A stretch of 64,000 bases of DNA from Uranotaenia lowii (Eukaryota > Arthropoda > Insecta > Diptera > Culicidae), in assembly GCF_029784155.1 (NCBI RefSeq), contig NC_073692.1:275137413-275201412 (forward strand), given 5' to 3'. Shown here piece after piece: positions 23,851 through 36,964 of the stretch; position 1 is the stretch's first letter; each line of letters begins with the position of its first letter. Position numbers and translations under genes: made by a program. The notes below the pieces were generated by a model. It was not told the origin of the DNA. It saw only the letters and a list, made by a program, of their open reading frames with translations, and made no database searches.

Positions 23851-25419
23851 CACAATATTAAAAAAATTCAAATCCAGTGGAATGGTTAAGAATTTCTTAG
23901 AAATGAAGCAGTCTAATCTCCCGCGTTCATCCACCGAAGGGTCGTCTTAACCGTTTCGTCATAAGGAAAATGCCGGTTGCAAACAGCTGACGGTAATAAA
24001 CGCGAACCCGGCATCGAGCGAAACGACCGGGTTACAAAGGGCGAGAAACAACCGGACAGCAGGCAGTTATCTGGCGGGAAGAGAATGTGACCGCCTTCGT
24101 CGGGTTGCTCTCAGTCAGCTAAGAGCGGAATCGAAGAACCCAAACCAACCATAACAACAGGGCAAGGTCAGCTGCGGCAAGGCAGGCAGCCAGGTAAATA
24201 TGTTTATGGAACGTTCTACAAAACACCTCTTAATTAACTAAAGTATGGCCAGTTAATCATCGGATTATTGACTACCTGCCCTCATCTTCTGCGGTCTGGC
24301 TGGAAGAAGTAATAATGCTCTCATCGTCCTCGGATGGCGGGCTGAATTTTGTTAGATTTAATGTCGCGCAGGTGATGACCAGCTTTTTATATTACTGAGT
24401 TTGCATGAGTTATGAAAGTAAGTAGCTAACTGAATGTTTAACTGAACAAGCATTGTTTGAGCAAACACACTTGACATACTTCCGTGTGGTTAAATCTGTA
24501 AGTATAACACGCTCATTTGTGATTCATTTTCCTGTGCTTTGATTAAATTTGATTTTTTGAAATCTAAAGGGCTCACATATATAATTGACATAATCCATAA
24601 TAAAAAGCCCAAAAAATTCTACCACACGAACACATCGCACATACCCACCTAAGTACATCTGGATAATGGGTCATGAAATTGCTTCCTGAAGCTTCCTGAA
24701 ACAAGTAATTTCTTACTCGTCCGGTGAAAACTAATCAACAAGTTGAATGATGATTTATGGTGGCACTTTCATGGCTGTGTGTGTGCTCTGGCCGCTGGCT
24801 GGCTGACTGGCTGCCTGGCTAGAAAGATCCACTAGATGCCCACCACTGCCTTGGTGGTGTTGAAGCAGCTTCTGTAAGCGAAAAAGCTAACTTTGGTAAA
24901 ATATGACCTCCCGGAAAACTATTCCATTTGGCGTTTATTGAGAAAATGTTCATAGTTTTTATTTCATCTTTCTTATTTATGAGGTTTCCAAGTGACTCTC
25001 GGTTGCGTGATATGAATACAGAATGAATTTAAAAGTTTTGTTTTTTTTTTTTACAAATTTTGATCCCAGTTCACAAAGATTTTATTTATTCACATGGTAT
25101 TTCGACTCACGACATAACTTGACGAACATAATTCCTAAAATTAACAAAGGTGAATAAAAAAAATGTTCGTCCACAAGTTGTATTAAACTTTGAACATTCT
25201 TCCAAACATAAAACAATAAAAATAACAATAATATGATACTGAACATTCTAAATTTTTACACTGAAAAACGCAAAAAAATCGCTTAGCGAACAGCTTTTCA
25301 AAATTAAATAGTTAAAAAACTGTGTTGAAAAATAAAAACTTTTCTCATAATTTAGACAACTTTAAAATAAAAAAAAATACAAAAATAAAAAAAAGAAAAT
25401 GAAAAAACGACACAAAAGT
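23851..25419. other. Non-coding flank of the satellite
   Basis: No gene or complete repeat recognised. A short GGCTGGCTGACTGGCTGCC-like low-complexity tract lies near 24791-24820. AT content rises sharply toward 25380, where loose A-rich sequence grades into the 9-bp satellite. Confidence 0.5.
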
Positions 25420-25440
25420 CGAAAATGAAAATAACAAAAA

Positions 25441-26350
25441 TAACAAAAATGACAAAATGACAAAATGACAAAAATGACAAAAATGACAAAAATGACAAAA
25501 ATGACAAAAATGACAAAAATGACAAAAATGACAAAAATGACAAAAATGACAAAAATGACAAAAATGACAAAAATGACAAAAATGACAAAAATGACAAAAA
25601 TGACAAAAATGACAAAAATGACAAAAATGACAAAAATGACAAAAATGACAAAAATGACAAAAATGACAAAAATGACAAAAATGACAAAAATGACAAAAAT
25701 GACAAAAATGACAAAAATGACAAAAATGACAAAAATGACAAAAATGACAAAAATGACAAAAATGACAAAAATGACAAAAATGACAAAAATGACAAAAATG
25801 ACAAAAATGACAAAAATGACAAAAATGACAAAAATGACAAAAATGACAAAAATGACAAAAATGACAAAAATGACAAAAATGACAAAAATGACAAAAATGA
25901 CAAAAATGACAAAAATGACAAAAATGACAAAAATGACAAAAATGACAAAAATGACAAAAATGACAAAAATGACAAAAATGACAAAAATGACAAAAATGAC
26001 AAAAATGACAAAAATGACAAAAATGACAAAAATGACAAAAATGACAAAAATGACAAAAATGACAAAAATGACAAAAATGACAAAAATGACAAAAATGACA
26101 AAAATGACAAAAATGACAAAAATGACAAAAATGACAAAAATGACAAAAATGACAAAAATGACAAAAATGACAAAAATGACAAAAATGACAAAAATGACAA
26201 AAATGACAAAAATGACAAAAATGACAAAAATGACAAAAATGACAAAAATGACAAAAATGACAAAAATGACAAAAATGACAAAAATGACAAAAATGACAAA
26301 AATGACAAAAATGACAAAAATGACAAAAATGACAAAAATGACAAAAATGA
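25441..26350 (+). repeat. Satellite block A: ACAAAAATG units
   Basis: About 100 nearly perfect copies of ACAAAAATG with almost no point variation, the most homogeneous part of the array. Confidence 0.97.
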
Positions 26351-26590
26351 CCAAAATTACCAAAATTACCAAAATTACCAAAATAACAAAAATGACAAAA
26401 TTATCAAAAATGACAAGAATGACAAAAATGAGAAAATTGACAAAATTGACAATATTGACAAAATTGACAAAATTGAAAAAATTGAAAAAATTGAAAAAAT
26501 TGAAAAAATTGACAAAATTGAAAAAATTGAAAAATTGACAAAAATGACAAAATTGACAAAATTGACAAAATTTACGAAATTGACAAAATT
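26351..26590 (+). repeat. Satellite block B: transition zone
   Basis: Mixed and mutated units: CCAAAATTA, GAAAAAATT and ACAAAAATG. The unit frame is disturbed here before the array settles into ACAAAATTG. Confidence 0.9.
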
Positions 26591-29500
26591 GACAAAATTG
26601 ACAAAATTGACAAAATTGACAAAATTGACAAAATTGACAAAATTGACAAAATTGACAAAATTGACAAAATTGACAAAATTGACAAAATTGACAAAATTGA
26701 CAAAATTGACAAAATTGACAAAATTGACAAAATTGACAAAATTGACAAAATTGAGAAAATTGAGAAAATTGACAAAATTGACAAAATTGACAAAATTGAC
26801 AAAATTGACAAAATTGAAAAAATTGACAAAATTGACAAAATTGACAAAATTGACAAAATTGACAAAATTGACAAAATTGACAAAATTGACAAAATTGACA
26901 AAATTGACAAAATTGACAAAATTGACAAAATTGACAAAATTGACAAAATTGACAAAATTGACAAAATTGACAAAATTGACAAAATTGACAAAATTGACAA
27001 AATTGACAAAATTGACAAAATTGACAAAATTGACAAAATTGACAAAATTGACAAAATTGACAAAATTGACAAAATTGACAAAATTGACAAAATTGACAAA
27101 ATTGACAAAATTGACAAAATTGACAAAATTGACAAAATTGACAAAATTGACAAAATTGACAAAATTGACAAAATTGACAAAATTGACAAAATTGACAAAA
27201 TTGACAAAATTGACAAAATTGACAAAATTGACAAAATTGACAAAATTGACAAAATTGACAAAATTGACAAAATTGACAAAATTGACAAAATTGACAAAAT
27301 TGACAAAATTGACAAAATTGACAAAATTGCCAAAATGGCAAAAATGACAAAATTGACAAAATTGACAAAATTGACAAAATTGACAAAATTGACAAAATTG
27401 ACAAAATTGACAAAATTGACAAAATTGACAAAATTGACAAAATTGACAAAATTGACAAATTTGACAAAATTGACAAAATTGAAAAAAATTGACAAAATTG
27501 ACAAAATTGACAAAATTGACAAAATTGACAAAATTGACAAAATTGACAAAATTGACAAAATTGACAAAATTGACAAAATTGACAAAATTGACAAAATTGA
27601 CAAAATTGACAAAATTGACAAAATTGACAAAATTGACAAAATTGACAAAATTGACAAAATTGACAAAATTGACAAAATTGACAAAATTGACAAAATTGAC
27701 AAAATTGACAAAATTGACAGAATTGACAAAATTGACAAAATTGACAAAATTGACAAAATTGACAAAATTGACAAAACTGACAAAACTGACAAAATTGACA
27801 AAATTGTCAAAATTGACAAAATTGACAAAATTGACAAAATGGACATAATTGACAAAATTGACAAAATTGACAAAATTGACAAAATTGACAAAATTGACAA
27901 AATTGACAAAATTGACAAAATTGACAAAATGCACAAAATTGACAAAATTGACAAAATTGACAAAATTGACAAAATTGACAAAATTGACAAAATTGACAAA
28001 ATTGACAAAATTGACAAAATTGAAAAAATTGAAAAAATTGACAAAATTGACAAAATTGACAAAATTGACAAAATTGACAAAATTTACGAAATTGACAAAA
28101 TTGACAAAATTGACAAAATTGAAAAAATTGACAAGTTTGACAAAATTGACAAAATTGACAAAATTGACAAAATTGACAAAATTGACAAAATTGACAAAAT
28201 TGACAAAATTGACACAATTGACAAAATTGACAAAATTGACAAAATTGACAAAATTGACAAAATTGACGAAATTGACAAAATTGACAAAATTGACAAAATT
28301 GAAAAAATTGAAAAAATTGACAAAATTGACAAAATTGACAAAATTGACAAAATTGACAAAATTGACAAAATTGACAAAATTGACAAAATTGACAAAATTG
28401 ACAAAATTGACAAAATTGACAAAATTGACAAAATTGACAAAATTGACAAAATTGACAAAATTGACAAAATTGACAAAATTGACAAAATTGACAAAATTGA
28501 CAAAATTGACAAAATTGACAAAATTGACAAAATTGACAAAATTGACAAAATTTAAAAATATAAAAATTGACAAAATTGACAAAATTGACAAAATTGACAA
28601 AATTGACAAAATTGACAAAATTGACAAAATTGACACAATTGACAAAATTGACAAAATTGACAAAATTGACAAAATTGACGAAATTGACAAAATTGACAAA
28701 ATTGACAAAATTGACAAAATTGACAAAATTGACAAAATTGACAAAATTGACAAAATTGACAAAATTGACAAAATTGACAAAATTGACAAAAGTGACAAAA
28801 TTGACAAAATTGACAAAATTGACAAAATTGACAAAATTGACAAAATTGACAAAATTGACAAAATTGACAAAATTGACAAAATTGACAAAATTGACAAAAT
28901 TGACAAAATTGACAAAATTGACAAAATTGACAAAATTGACAAAATTGACCCAATTGACAAAATTGACAAAATTGACAAATTTGACAAAATTGACAGAATT
29001 GACAAAATTGACAAAATTGACAGAATTGACAAAATTGACAAAATTGACAAAATTGACAAAATTGACAAAATTGACAAAATTGACAAAATTGACAAAATTG
29101 ACCCAATTGACAAAATTGACAAAATTGACAAATTTGACAAAATTGACAGAATTGACAAAATTGACAAAATTGACAGAATTGACAAAATTGACAAAATTGA
29201 CAAAATTGACTAAATTGACAAAATTGACAAAATTGACAAAATTGACAAAATTGACAAAATTGACAAAATTGACAAAATTGACAAAATTGACAAAATTGAC
29301 AAAATTGTCAAAATTGACAAAATTGACAAAATTGACAAAATTGACAAAATTGACAAAATTGACAAAATTGACAAAATTGACAAAATTGACAAAATTGACA
29401 AAATTGACAAAATTGACAAAATTGACAAAATTGACAAAATTGACAAAATTGACAAAATTGACAAAAATGACAAAATTGAAAAAATTGACAAAATTGACAA

Positions 29501-32500
29501 AATTGACAAAATTGACAAAATTGAAAAAATTGAAAAAATTGACAAAATTGACAAAATTGACAAAATTGCCAAAATTGAAAAAAATTGACAAAATTGACAA
29601 AATTGACAAAATTGACAAAATTGACAGAATTGACAAAATTGACACAATTGACACAATTGACAAAATTGACACAATTGACAAAATTGACAAAATTGACAAA
29701 ATTGACAAAATTGACAAAATTGACAAAATTGACAAAATTGACAAAATTGACAAAATTGACGAAATTGACAAAATTGACAAAATTGACAAAATTGACAAAA
29801 TTGACAAAATTGACAAAATTGACAAAATTGACAAAATTGACAAAATTGACAAAATTGACAAAATTGACAAAATTGACAAAATTGACAAAATTGACAAAAT
29901 TGACAAAATTGACAAAATTGACAAAAGTGACAAAATTGACAAAATTGACAAAATTGACAAAATTGACAAAATTGACAAAATTGACAAAATTGGCAAAATT
30001 GACAAAATTGACAAAATTGACAAAATTGACAAAATTGACAAAATTGACAAAATTGACAAAATTGACAAAATTGACAAAATTGACAAAATTGACAAAATTG
30101 ACAAAATTGACAAAATTGACAAAATTGACAAATTTGACACAATTGACAGAATTGACAAAATTGACAAAATTGACAGAATTGACAAAATTGACAAAATTGA
30201 CAAAATTGACAAAATTGACAAAATTGACAAAATTGACAAAATTGACAAAATTGACAAAATTGACAAAATTGACAAAATTGACAAAATTGACAAAATTGAC
30301 AAAATTGACAAAATTGACAAAATTGACAAAATTGACAAAATTGACAAAATTGACAAAATTGACAAAATTGACAAAATTGACAAAATTGACAAAATTGACA
30401 AAATTGACAAAATTGACAAAATTGACAAAATTGACAAAATTGACAAAATTGACAAAATTGACAAAATTGACAAAATTGACAAAATTGACAAAATTGACAA
30501 AATTGACAAAATTGACAAAATTGACAAAATTGACAAAATTGACAAAATTGACAAAATTGACAAAATTGACAAAATTGACAAAATTGACAAAATTGACAAA
30601 ATTGACAAAATTGACAAAATTGACAAAATTGACAAAATTGACAAAATTGACAAAATTGACAAAATTGACAAAATTGACAAAATTGACAAAATTGACGAAA
30701 TTGACAAAATTGACAAAATTGACAAAATTGACAAAATTGACAAAATTGACAAAATTGACAAAATTGACAAAATTGACAAAATTGACAAAATTGACAAAAT
30801 TGACAAAATTGACAAAATTGACAAAATTGACAAAATTGACAAAATTGACAAAATTGACAAAATTGACAAAATTGACAAAATTGACGAAATTGACAAAATT
30901 GACAAAATTGACAAAATTGACAAAATTGACAAAATTGACAAAATTGACAAAATTGACAAAATTGACAAAATTGACAAAATTGACAAAATTGACAAAATTG
31001 ACAAAATTGACAAAATTGACAAAATTGACAAAATTGACAAAATTGACAAAATTGACAAAATTGACAAAATTGACAAAATTGACAAAATTGACAAAATTGA
31101 CAAAATTGACAAAAGTGACAAAATTGACAAAATTGACAAAATTGACAAAATTGACAAAATTGACAAAATTGACAAAATTGACAAAATTGACAAAATTGAC
31201 AAAATTGACAAAATTGACAAAATTGACCGAATTGACAAAATTGACGAAATTGACAAATTTGACAAAATTGACAAAATTGACAAAATTGACAAAATTGACA
31301 AAATTGACAAAATTGACAAAATTGACAAAATTGACAAAATTGACAAAGTTGACAAAATTGACAAAATTGACAAAATTGACAAAATTGACAAAATTGACAA
31401 AATTGACAAAATTGACAAAATTGACAAAATTGACAAAATTGACAAAATTGACAAAATTGACAAAATTGACAAAATTGACAAAATTGACAAAATTGACAAA
31501 ATTGACAAAATTGACAAAATTGACAAAATTGACAAAATTGACAAAATTGACAAAATTGAAAAAATTGACAAAATTGACAAAATTGACAAAATTGACAAAA
31601 TTGACAAAATTGACAAAATTGACAAAATTGACAAAATTGACAAATTTGACAAAATTGACAAAATTGACAAAATTGACAAAATTGACAAAATTGACAAAAT
31701 TGACTAAATTGACAAAATTGACAAAATTGACAAAATTGACAAAATTGACAAAATTGACAAAATTGACAAAATTGACAAAATTGACAAAATTGATAAAATG
31801 GACAAAATTGACAAAATTGACAAAATTGACAAAATTGACAAAATTGACTAAATTGACTTAATTGACAAAATTGACAAAATTAACAAAATTGACAAAATGC
31901 ACAAAATTGACAAAATTGACAAAATTGACAAAATTGACAAAATTGACAAAATTGACAAAATTGACAAAATTGAAAAAATTGACCAAATTGACCAAATTGA
32001 CAAAATTGAAAAATTGACAAAATTGAATAAATTGACTAAATTGCCAAAATTGACAAAATTGACAAAATTGACAAAATTGACAAAATTGACAAAATTGACA
32101 AAATTGACAAAATTGACTAAATTGACTTAATTGACAAAATTGACAAAATTGACAAAATTGACAAAATTGACTTAATTGACTAAATTGACAAAATTGACAA
32201 AATTAACAAAATTGACAAAATGCACAAAATTGACAAAATTGACAAAATTGACAAAATTGACAAAATTGACAAAATTGACAAAATTGACAAAATTGACAAA
32301 ATTGACAAAATTGACAAAATTGACAAAATTGACAAAATTGACAAAATTGACAAAATTGACAAAATTGACAAAATTGACAAAATTGACAAAATTGACAAAA
32401 TTGACAAAATAGACAAAATTGACAAAATTGACAAAATTGACAAAATTGACAAAATTGACAAAATTGACAAAATTGACAAAATTGACAAAATTGACAAAAT

Positions 32501-33130
32501 TGACAAAATTGACAAAATTGACAAAATTGACAAAATTGACAAAATTGACAAAATTGACAAAATGCACAAAATTGACAAAATTGACAAAATTGACAAAATT
32601 GACAAAATTGACAAAATTGACAAAATTGACAAAATTGACAAAATTGACAAAATTGACAAAATTGACAAAATTGACAAAATTGACAAAATTGACAAAATTG
32701 ACAAAATTGACAAAATTGACAAAATTGACAAAATTGACAAAATTGACAAAATTGACAAAATTGACAAAATTGACAAAATTGACAAAATTGACAAAATTGA
32801 CAAAATTGACAAAATTGACAAAATTGACAAAATTGACAAAATTGACAAAATTGACAAAATTGACAAAATTGACAAAATTGACAAAATTGACAAAATTGAC
32901 AAAATTGACAAAATTGACAAAATTGACAAAATTGACAAAATTAACAAAATTGACAAAATTGACAAAATTGACAAAATTGACAAAATAGACAAAATTGACA
33001 AAATTGACAAAATTGACAAAATTGACAAAATTGACAAAATTGACAAAATTGACAAAATTGACAAAATTGACAAAATTGACAAAATTGACAAAATTGACAA
33101 AATTGACAAAATTGACAAAATTGACAAAAT
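26591..33130 (+). repeat. Satellite block C: ACAAAATTG units
   Basis: About 725 units, mostly exact, with scattered marked variants (ACAGAATTG, ACCCAATTG, ACAAATTTG, GCACAAAAT). Variants recur in sets, including a 153-bp (17-unit) duplication at 28947-29190. Confidence 0.97.
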
Positions 33131-33225
33131 GGACAAAATTGACAAAAATGACAAAATTGACAAAAATGACAAAAATGACAAAAATGACAAAAATGACAAA
33201 AATGACAAAAATGACAAAAATGACA
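33131..33225 (+). repeat. Satellite block D: return of ACAAAAATG units
   Basis: About ten units, at first alternating with and then fully ACAAAAATG, immediately before the polarity switch. Confidence 0.93.
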
Positions 33226-33539
33226 ATTTTGTCAATTTTGTCAATTTTGTCAATTTTGTCAATTTTCTCAATTTTGTCAATTTTGTCAATTTTGTCAATT
33301 TTGTCAATTTTGTCAATTTTGTCAATTTTGTCAATTTTGTCAATTTTGTCAATTTTGTCAATTTTGTCAATTTTGTCAATTTTGTCAATTTTGTCAATTT
33401 TGTCAATTTTGTCAATTTTGTCAATTTTGTCATTTTTTCAATTTTGTCAATTTTGTCATTTTTTTCAAATCGGCAATTTAGTCAATTTTGTCAATTTAAA
33501 CAATGTTGTCAATTTCGTCAATTTTGTCAATTTTGTCAA
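33226..33539 (-). repeat. Satellite block E: inverted units (CAATTTTGT)
   Basis: About 34 units in the opposite orientation, becoming degenerate after about 33430. It can pair with the preceding 300 bp or more. Confidence 0.96.
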
Positions 33540-36500
33540 GAAATTAGATAGCTAAGAAAAATTTGGTATTGAAGACAGAAAAGAATTTTCCCAAGCAAAG
33601 AAGTAAGCAAATATTTGCGAATAATTAAAATTTTAATTGCGCGCAAGCAACATCTTTGTGATTTTCAAGCAATTTAAATCAAAAATAATGAAAATGTGCA
33701 CTGCTGTGGACCTTTTTAATAACAATAAACTTTAAATTATCCAAAATGCAAAACTAAGTTTGTGCAGTTTCATCAACATTGAACTTTTAATTAGTGTTTT
33801 TGTGTTATCCCGTTTATGTATGTCTTAAAATGAAAAAAAATCTTATCAATTTGCAATGTAGGCTGAACTTTATTGCTACAAGCCTTATAAAATTTAATTT
33901 CGATGCTTCAAACTCGAGGGAACGAAAACATTCTGGCAATGATCAGACACCACGAAATGCACGAATGCTAAGAATCCTAACAATTTTGCAGCAATTAACT
34001 CTGTGTTCATTAAAATGTAATTAGAGTAAGACCATTTATCCAATCCTGGCAGACCACTGCTAGCTAGGCACATTGAAGGGCAACCAACGCCAGCCAAGGC
34101 AAGGCAAGGACACGCCAAGCAACGTCCAAGTCCAAAGTCCATCGTCGTTACGCCTCGACAGCCGGGCCACATGGCCACACTTCTTATCGCATGTAAATCT
34201 CTTTCTGACGCTGCCGAGGAAGACCAACTTTCGCCTGCCGGATTTGGCACGATGATAGTGCCCTAAAGACCGGGTCAGAGTTGATCTAGTACTGTAACGC
34301 AACGACATGGTTCGTGTCCATGCGATGATGATGATGATGATGAGCTTTGAACCTGACATACATTTTATAAGTGTTGTCCAAATAAAACCCCCAGGCAATG
34401 TGGCATCGCACGGAACTTCGGAATGGCGCTTTTTGATGTGCTTAGATATGCTAGTGAATATTGCATTCCTAGATACATTTCACTTCCCTACTTTACTTTG
34501 GCCGGTGAATGCGCAATGGGCCAAGGATAACGTTGCGTTTCCAGCGAAAGTCTGACGATGCCATTCCTTCTCGCTGCTCCCTTCTGAGGGGCGAGTGCAT
34601 TTTCCTGTTTTCCAAACGCTTTCCCCCATTTTCTCTCTGTGTGTGTCTGTGTGTTGGTTGCTGTTTGTGGCATTAGACTGTCACGCAAAACAAGCCCTGT
34701 GGATCCACTTCCTGTAGTTAGGGGGGAAAAAACTTGACAGACATGGAAGATTTCCGCAAACGCGGCTTAGAAAATGCAGCGCTGAGTGACAGGGTGCTTT
34801 TTCATCATCATTGCCGGGAAGATTCATTTCATTGAAGAAGCTTAAACATCACTGGGAAAACAACGAGGCAAATAGCATCTATTTGTTTTTTAATCATCTT
34901 CTGACGCTTAGGGGCACAACAGAACATGAAGCAATTTTTTTTTATTACTTGATAACCCCAAAGTAAAATCTTAACAGATATTCAAATATTCCTTTTTTGT
35001 CCTTGTCTTCATGAAAATATTCAGTTAATGTCTTTTAAAAGCCTTCAAAAATCAGTTTTTTTACATGGTGAGCTTATACGGACACTTGGTGCAAGTAAAA
35101 CGGACAATGTGTTAGAGATCTCGTTCGACTTTGGCAACATTCTATCTGAACCGTTCGGTTCCAGCAATATTCCAGAAAAAAAAACTGTCACCCCTCAATT
35201 TTCCATTTTCATTTTAAATTTATATAAATTATTGGAAAACGAAATACAGCATTAAACTGATAAAAATGGCTCAATTCAATTAGTTTTGAGCAGTAAGAAA
35301 AATAATTAATTTTTTTCAGTGCCCAAATCTAATATAATGGAGATATTATATATTTTATGCTAGTATTATGTTGAACATCAACATTAGGTATAATAAATTT
35401 TACGCAAACGCAAAATTTAGGAGCGTGTTGCCAAAACCGAACGGGGTCTGCAATAAGCAGACCCTTGTTTTTGGTCATTTTCATATTTTAGGAATATGGC
35501 AATGAATAAAAAAAAACACGAAATTAAGTGAACGGAAACGAGAAAACAAATGAGTAAAGCTTACAGTAATCTTTATCATAAACAGATGCTTTCTTAACAC
35601 TCATCTCCCCAGAAATTACGTTGAAAATTCTGAAGTTTCAATTTAAATACTCCTGACAAAAATTACTATATCTCTCTTGTTTCTCAACTGGTACAAAATT
35701 TATAGTTTTTGAGACTTCGTTATGTAACTCAAATAAATTTTCCGGTTAATATTGGTAGATGCAACTCTATCTGTATCTACATCTTCATAGTAGTTGGCCC
35801 GTGCAGAACAAAAATTTGATATGTGATGAATATGCTTCTAAAAAAATTCGACCCGCTCATTTTCACCATCTTTCATTCCATCTATAAAAATTTCATAATC
35901 TTAAGATGTCCCTAATAAAAACGACATCACTTTTCACCGATAAGGCTGATTAATTAAAGTAATGAACATAAATTATGGTGTTTAATCTCTTCATAAAGTT
36001 ATCAATAAAATAATCAACCTTTTCATTAAAAAAGAGAGAATATGCATTTAAGAAAGTACACTAGAGCAATTGCAGATATTGAAAGTTCTGGAAATAATAT
36101 TAACTCCTGTCGTTTCACTTGGTGGAACAAGCTCAAACGCGAATTTTAGCCATGAAACATCTACTTTTGAAGAATTTCCTCTCTAAAATGATTCAGTATT
36201 ATATGAAAAAGGTTAGAAAGGGTTATCCCGTGTGTTGTATCGGAAGTGAATATTAATATTTTTTAAATGTCTTTTTAAATAAAGGTCTTTTGATTAAAAC
36301 AGCGTTAACTTATACTGCAGATAAGTCAATTAAATTTGATAAATCAAACAGGAACGCGTATTAAATTCATTTCGAAGCCTTTACATTATGTTACGCATCT
36401 ATGAATAAATTCAGGAAAGCATTATGTTTTCACTTGCCTCAAAAAAAGGGACAACTGTTAACTTAGAAATATATTTTTGTCAACATTTTTGTTTTACTTT

Positions 36501-36718
36501 CAACAAGAGTTTGTTGACAACTGATTAAGTTATGCAACAAACGAAAATTGATTTGTTTTAAAGATTTACATATTTTTCTTAGATTTATAAAGTTCAACTT
36601 TGGTCAAATCCATTTGCACTTGCCCTGGTGTGTTTGAATTGAAATTGATATTGAAATTTAAAAATCGATGTAAAAGAAACTTCAATAACTATTACCCTTC
36701 TCGGCACAAAAATCATCA
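33540..36718. other. Non-coding region right of the satellite
   Basis: The part around 33950-34700 is GC-richer and contains a (GAT)n tract (34325-34342) and a (GT)n-like tract (about 34638-34655). No exon supported. A short perfect hairpin GGGTCTGC-AATAA-GCAGACCC lies at 35437-35457. A weak relative of the hairpin arm of the 8709-9679 MITE is at about 35845-35955. Confidence 0.55.
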
Positions 36719-36964
36719 TTTCTCGCGTGAGCTTTCATAACGTCGTATGGAACATCTAGCGAATTCACAGAAAGCTGCTGCAAAAGTTATAAAAACAACT
36801 TAAAACTTGTATTTCGCATATAGAACATGTTGACCAGGCCAAAATATTTATAAATGGAACGAAGTTGCGGTTAGTTTAAGTCTGTTTTTTAATTTATTTG
36901 TTGTATTAAAACTCTTTGTTTACATTTTATTTCATGGGACGTAATGAATGCTCTCGCGAGATTT
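36719..36964. mobile_element. MITE, TTTCTCGCGTGAG family, copy 1
   Basis: TIRs of about 30 bp start TTTCTCGCGTGAGCTTTCAT, with the imperfect complement at right (ending CTCGCGAGATTT). The interior aligns with 45734-45977. Length about 246 bp, non-coding. Confidence 0.8.

Larger units (their letters stand above)
25420..33539. repeat. 9-bp satellite array, 8.1 kb
   Basis: Nearly 900 tandem 9-mers. Because 9 is divisible by 3, five of six frames lack stops in the main variant and give artificial open frames of up to about 1,300 codons (TKL, DKI, NFV, QFC and ILS tripeptide repeats). These are not genes. Sub-blocks are listed separately. The left edge is gradual (degenerate A-rich units from about 25420) and the right edge is degenerate too (33438-33539). 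Confidence 0.98.

Noticed and set aside
25441..33539. CRISPR-like regularity
   Set aside because: Units are directly adjacent 9-mers with no spacers. This is a eukaryotic-style satellite.
25352..33555. Very long open frames (up to about 1,300 codons) on both strands
   Set aside because: They arise because a 9-bp tandem unit without in-frame stops keeps several frames open at once. The products are pure tripeptide repeats with no start context or domain.
33894..34688. Open frames near the GC-richer patch right of the satellite
   Set aside because: Low-complexity content (an Ile run from (GAT)n) and no domain; strands and frames overlap.
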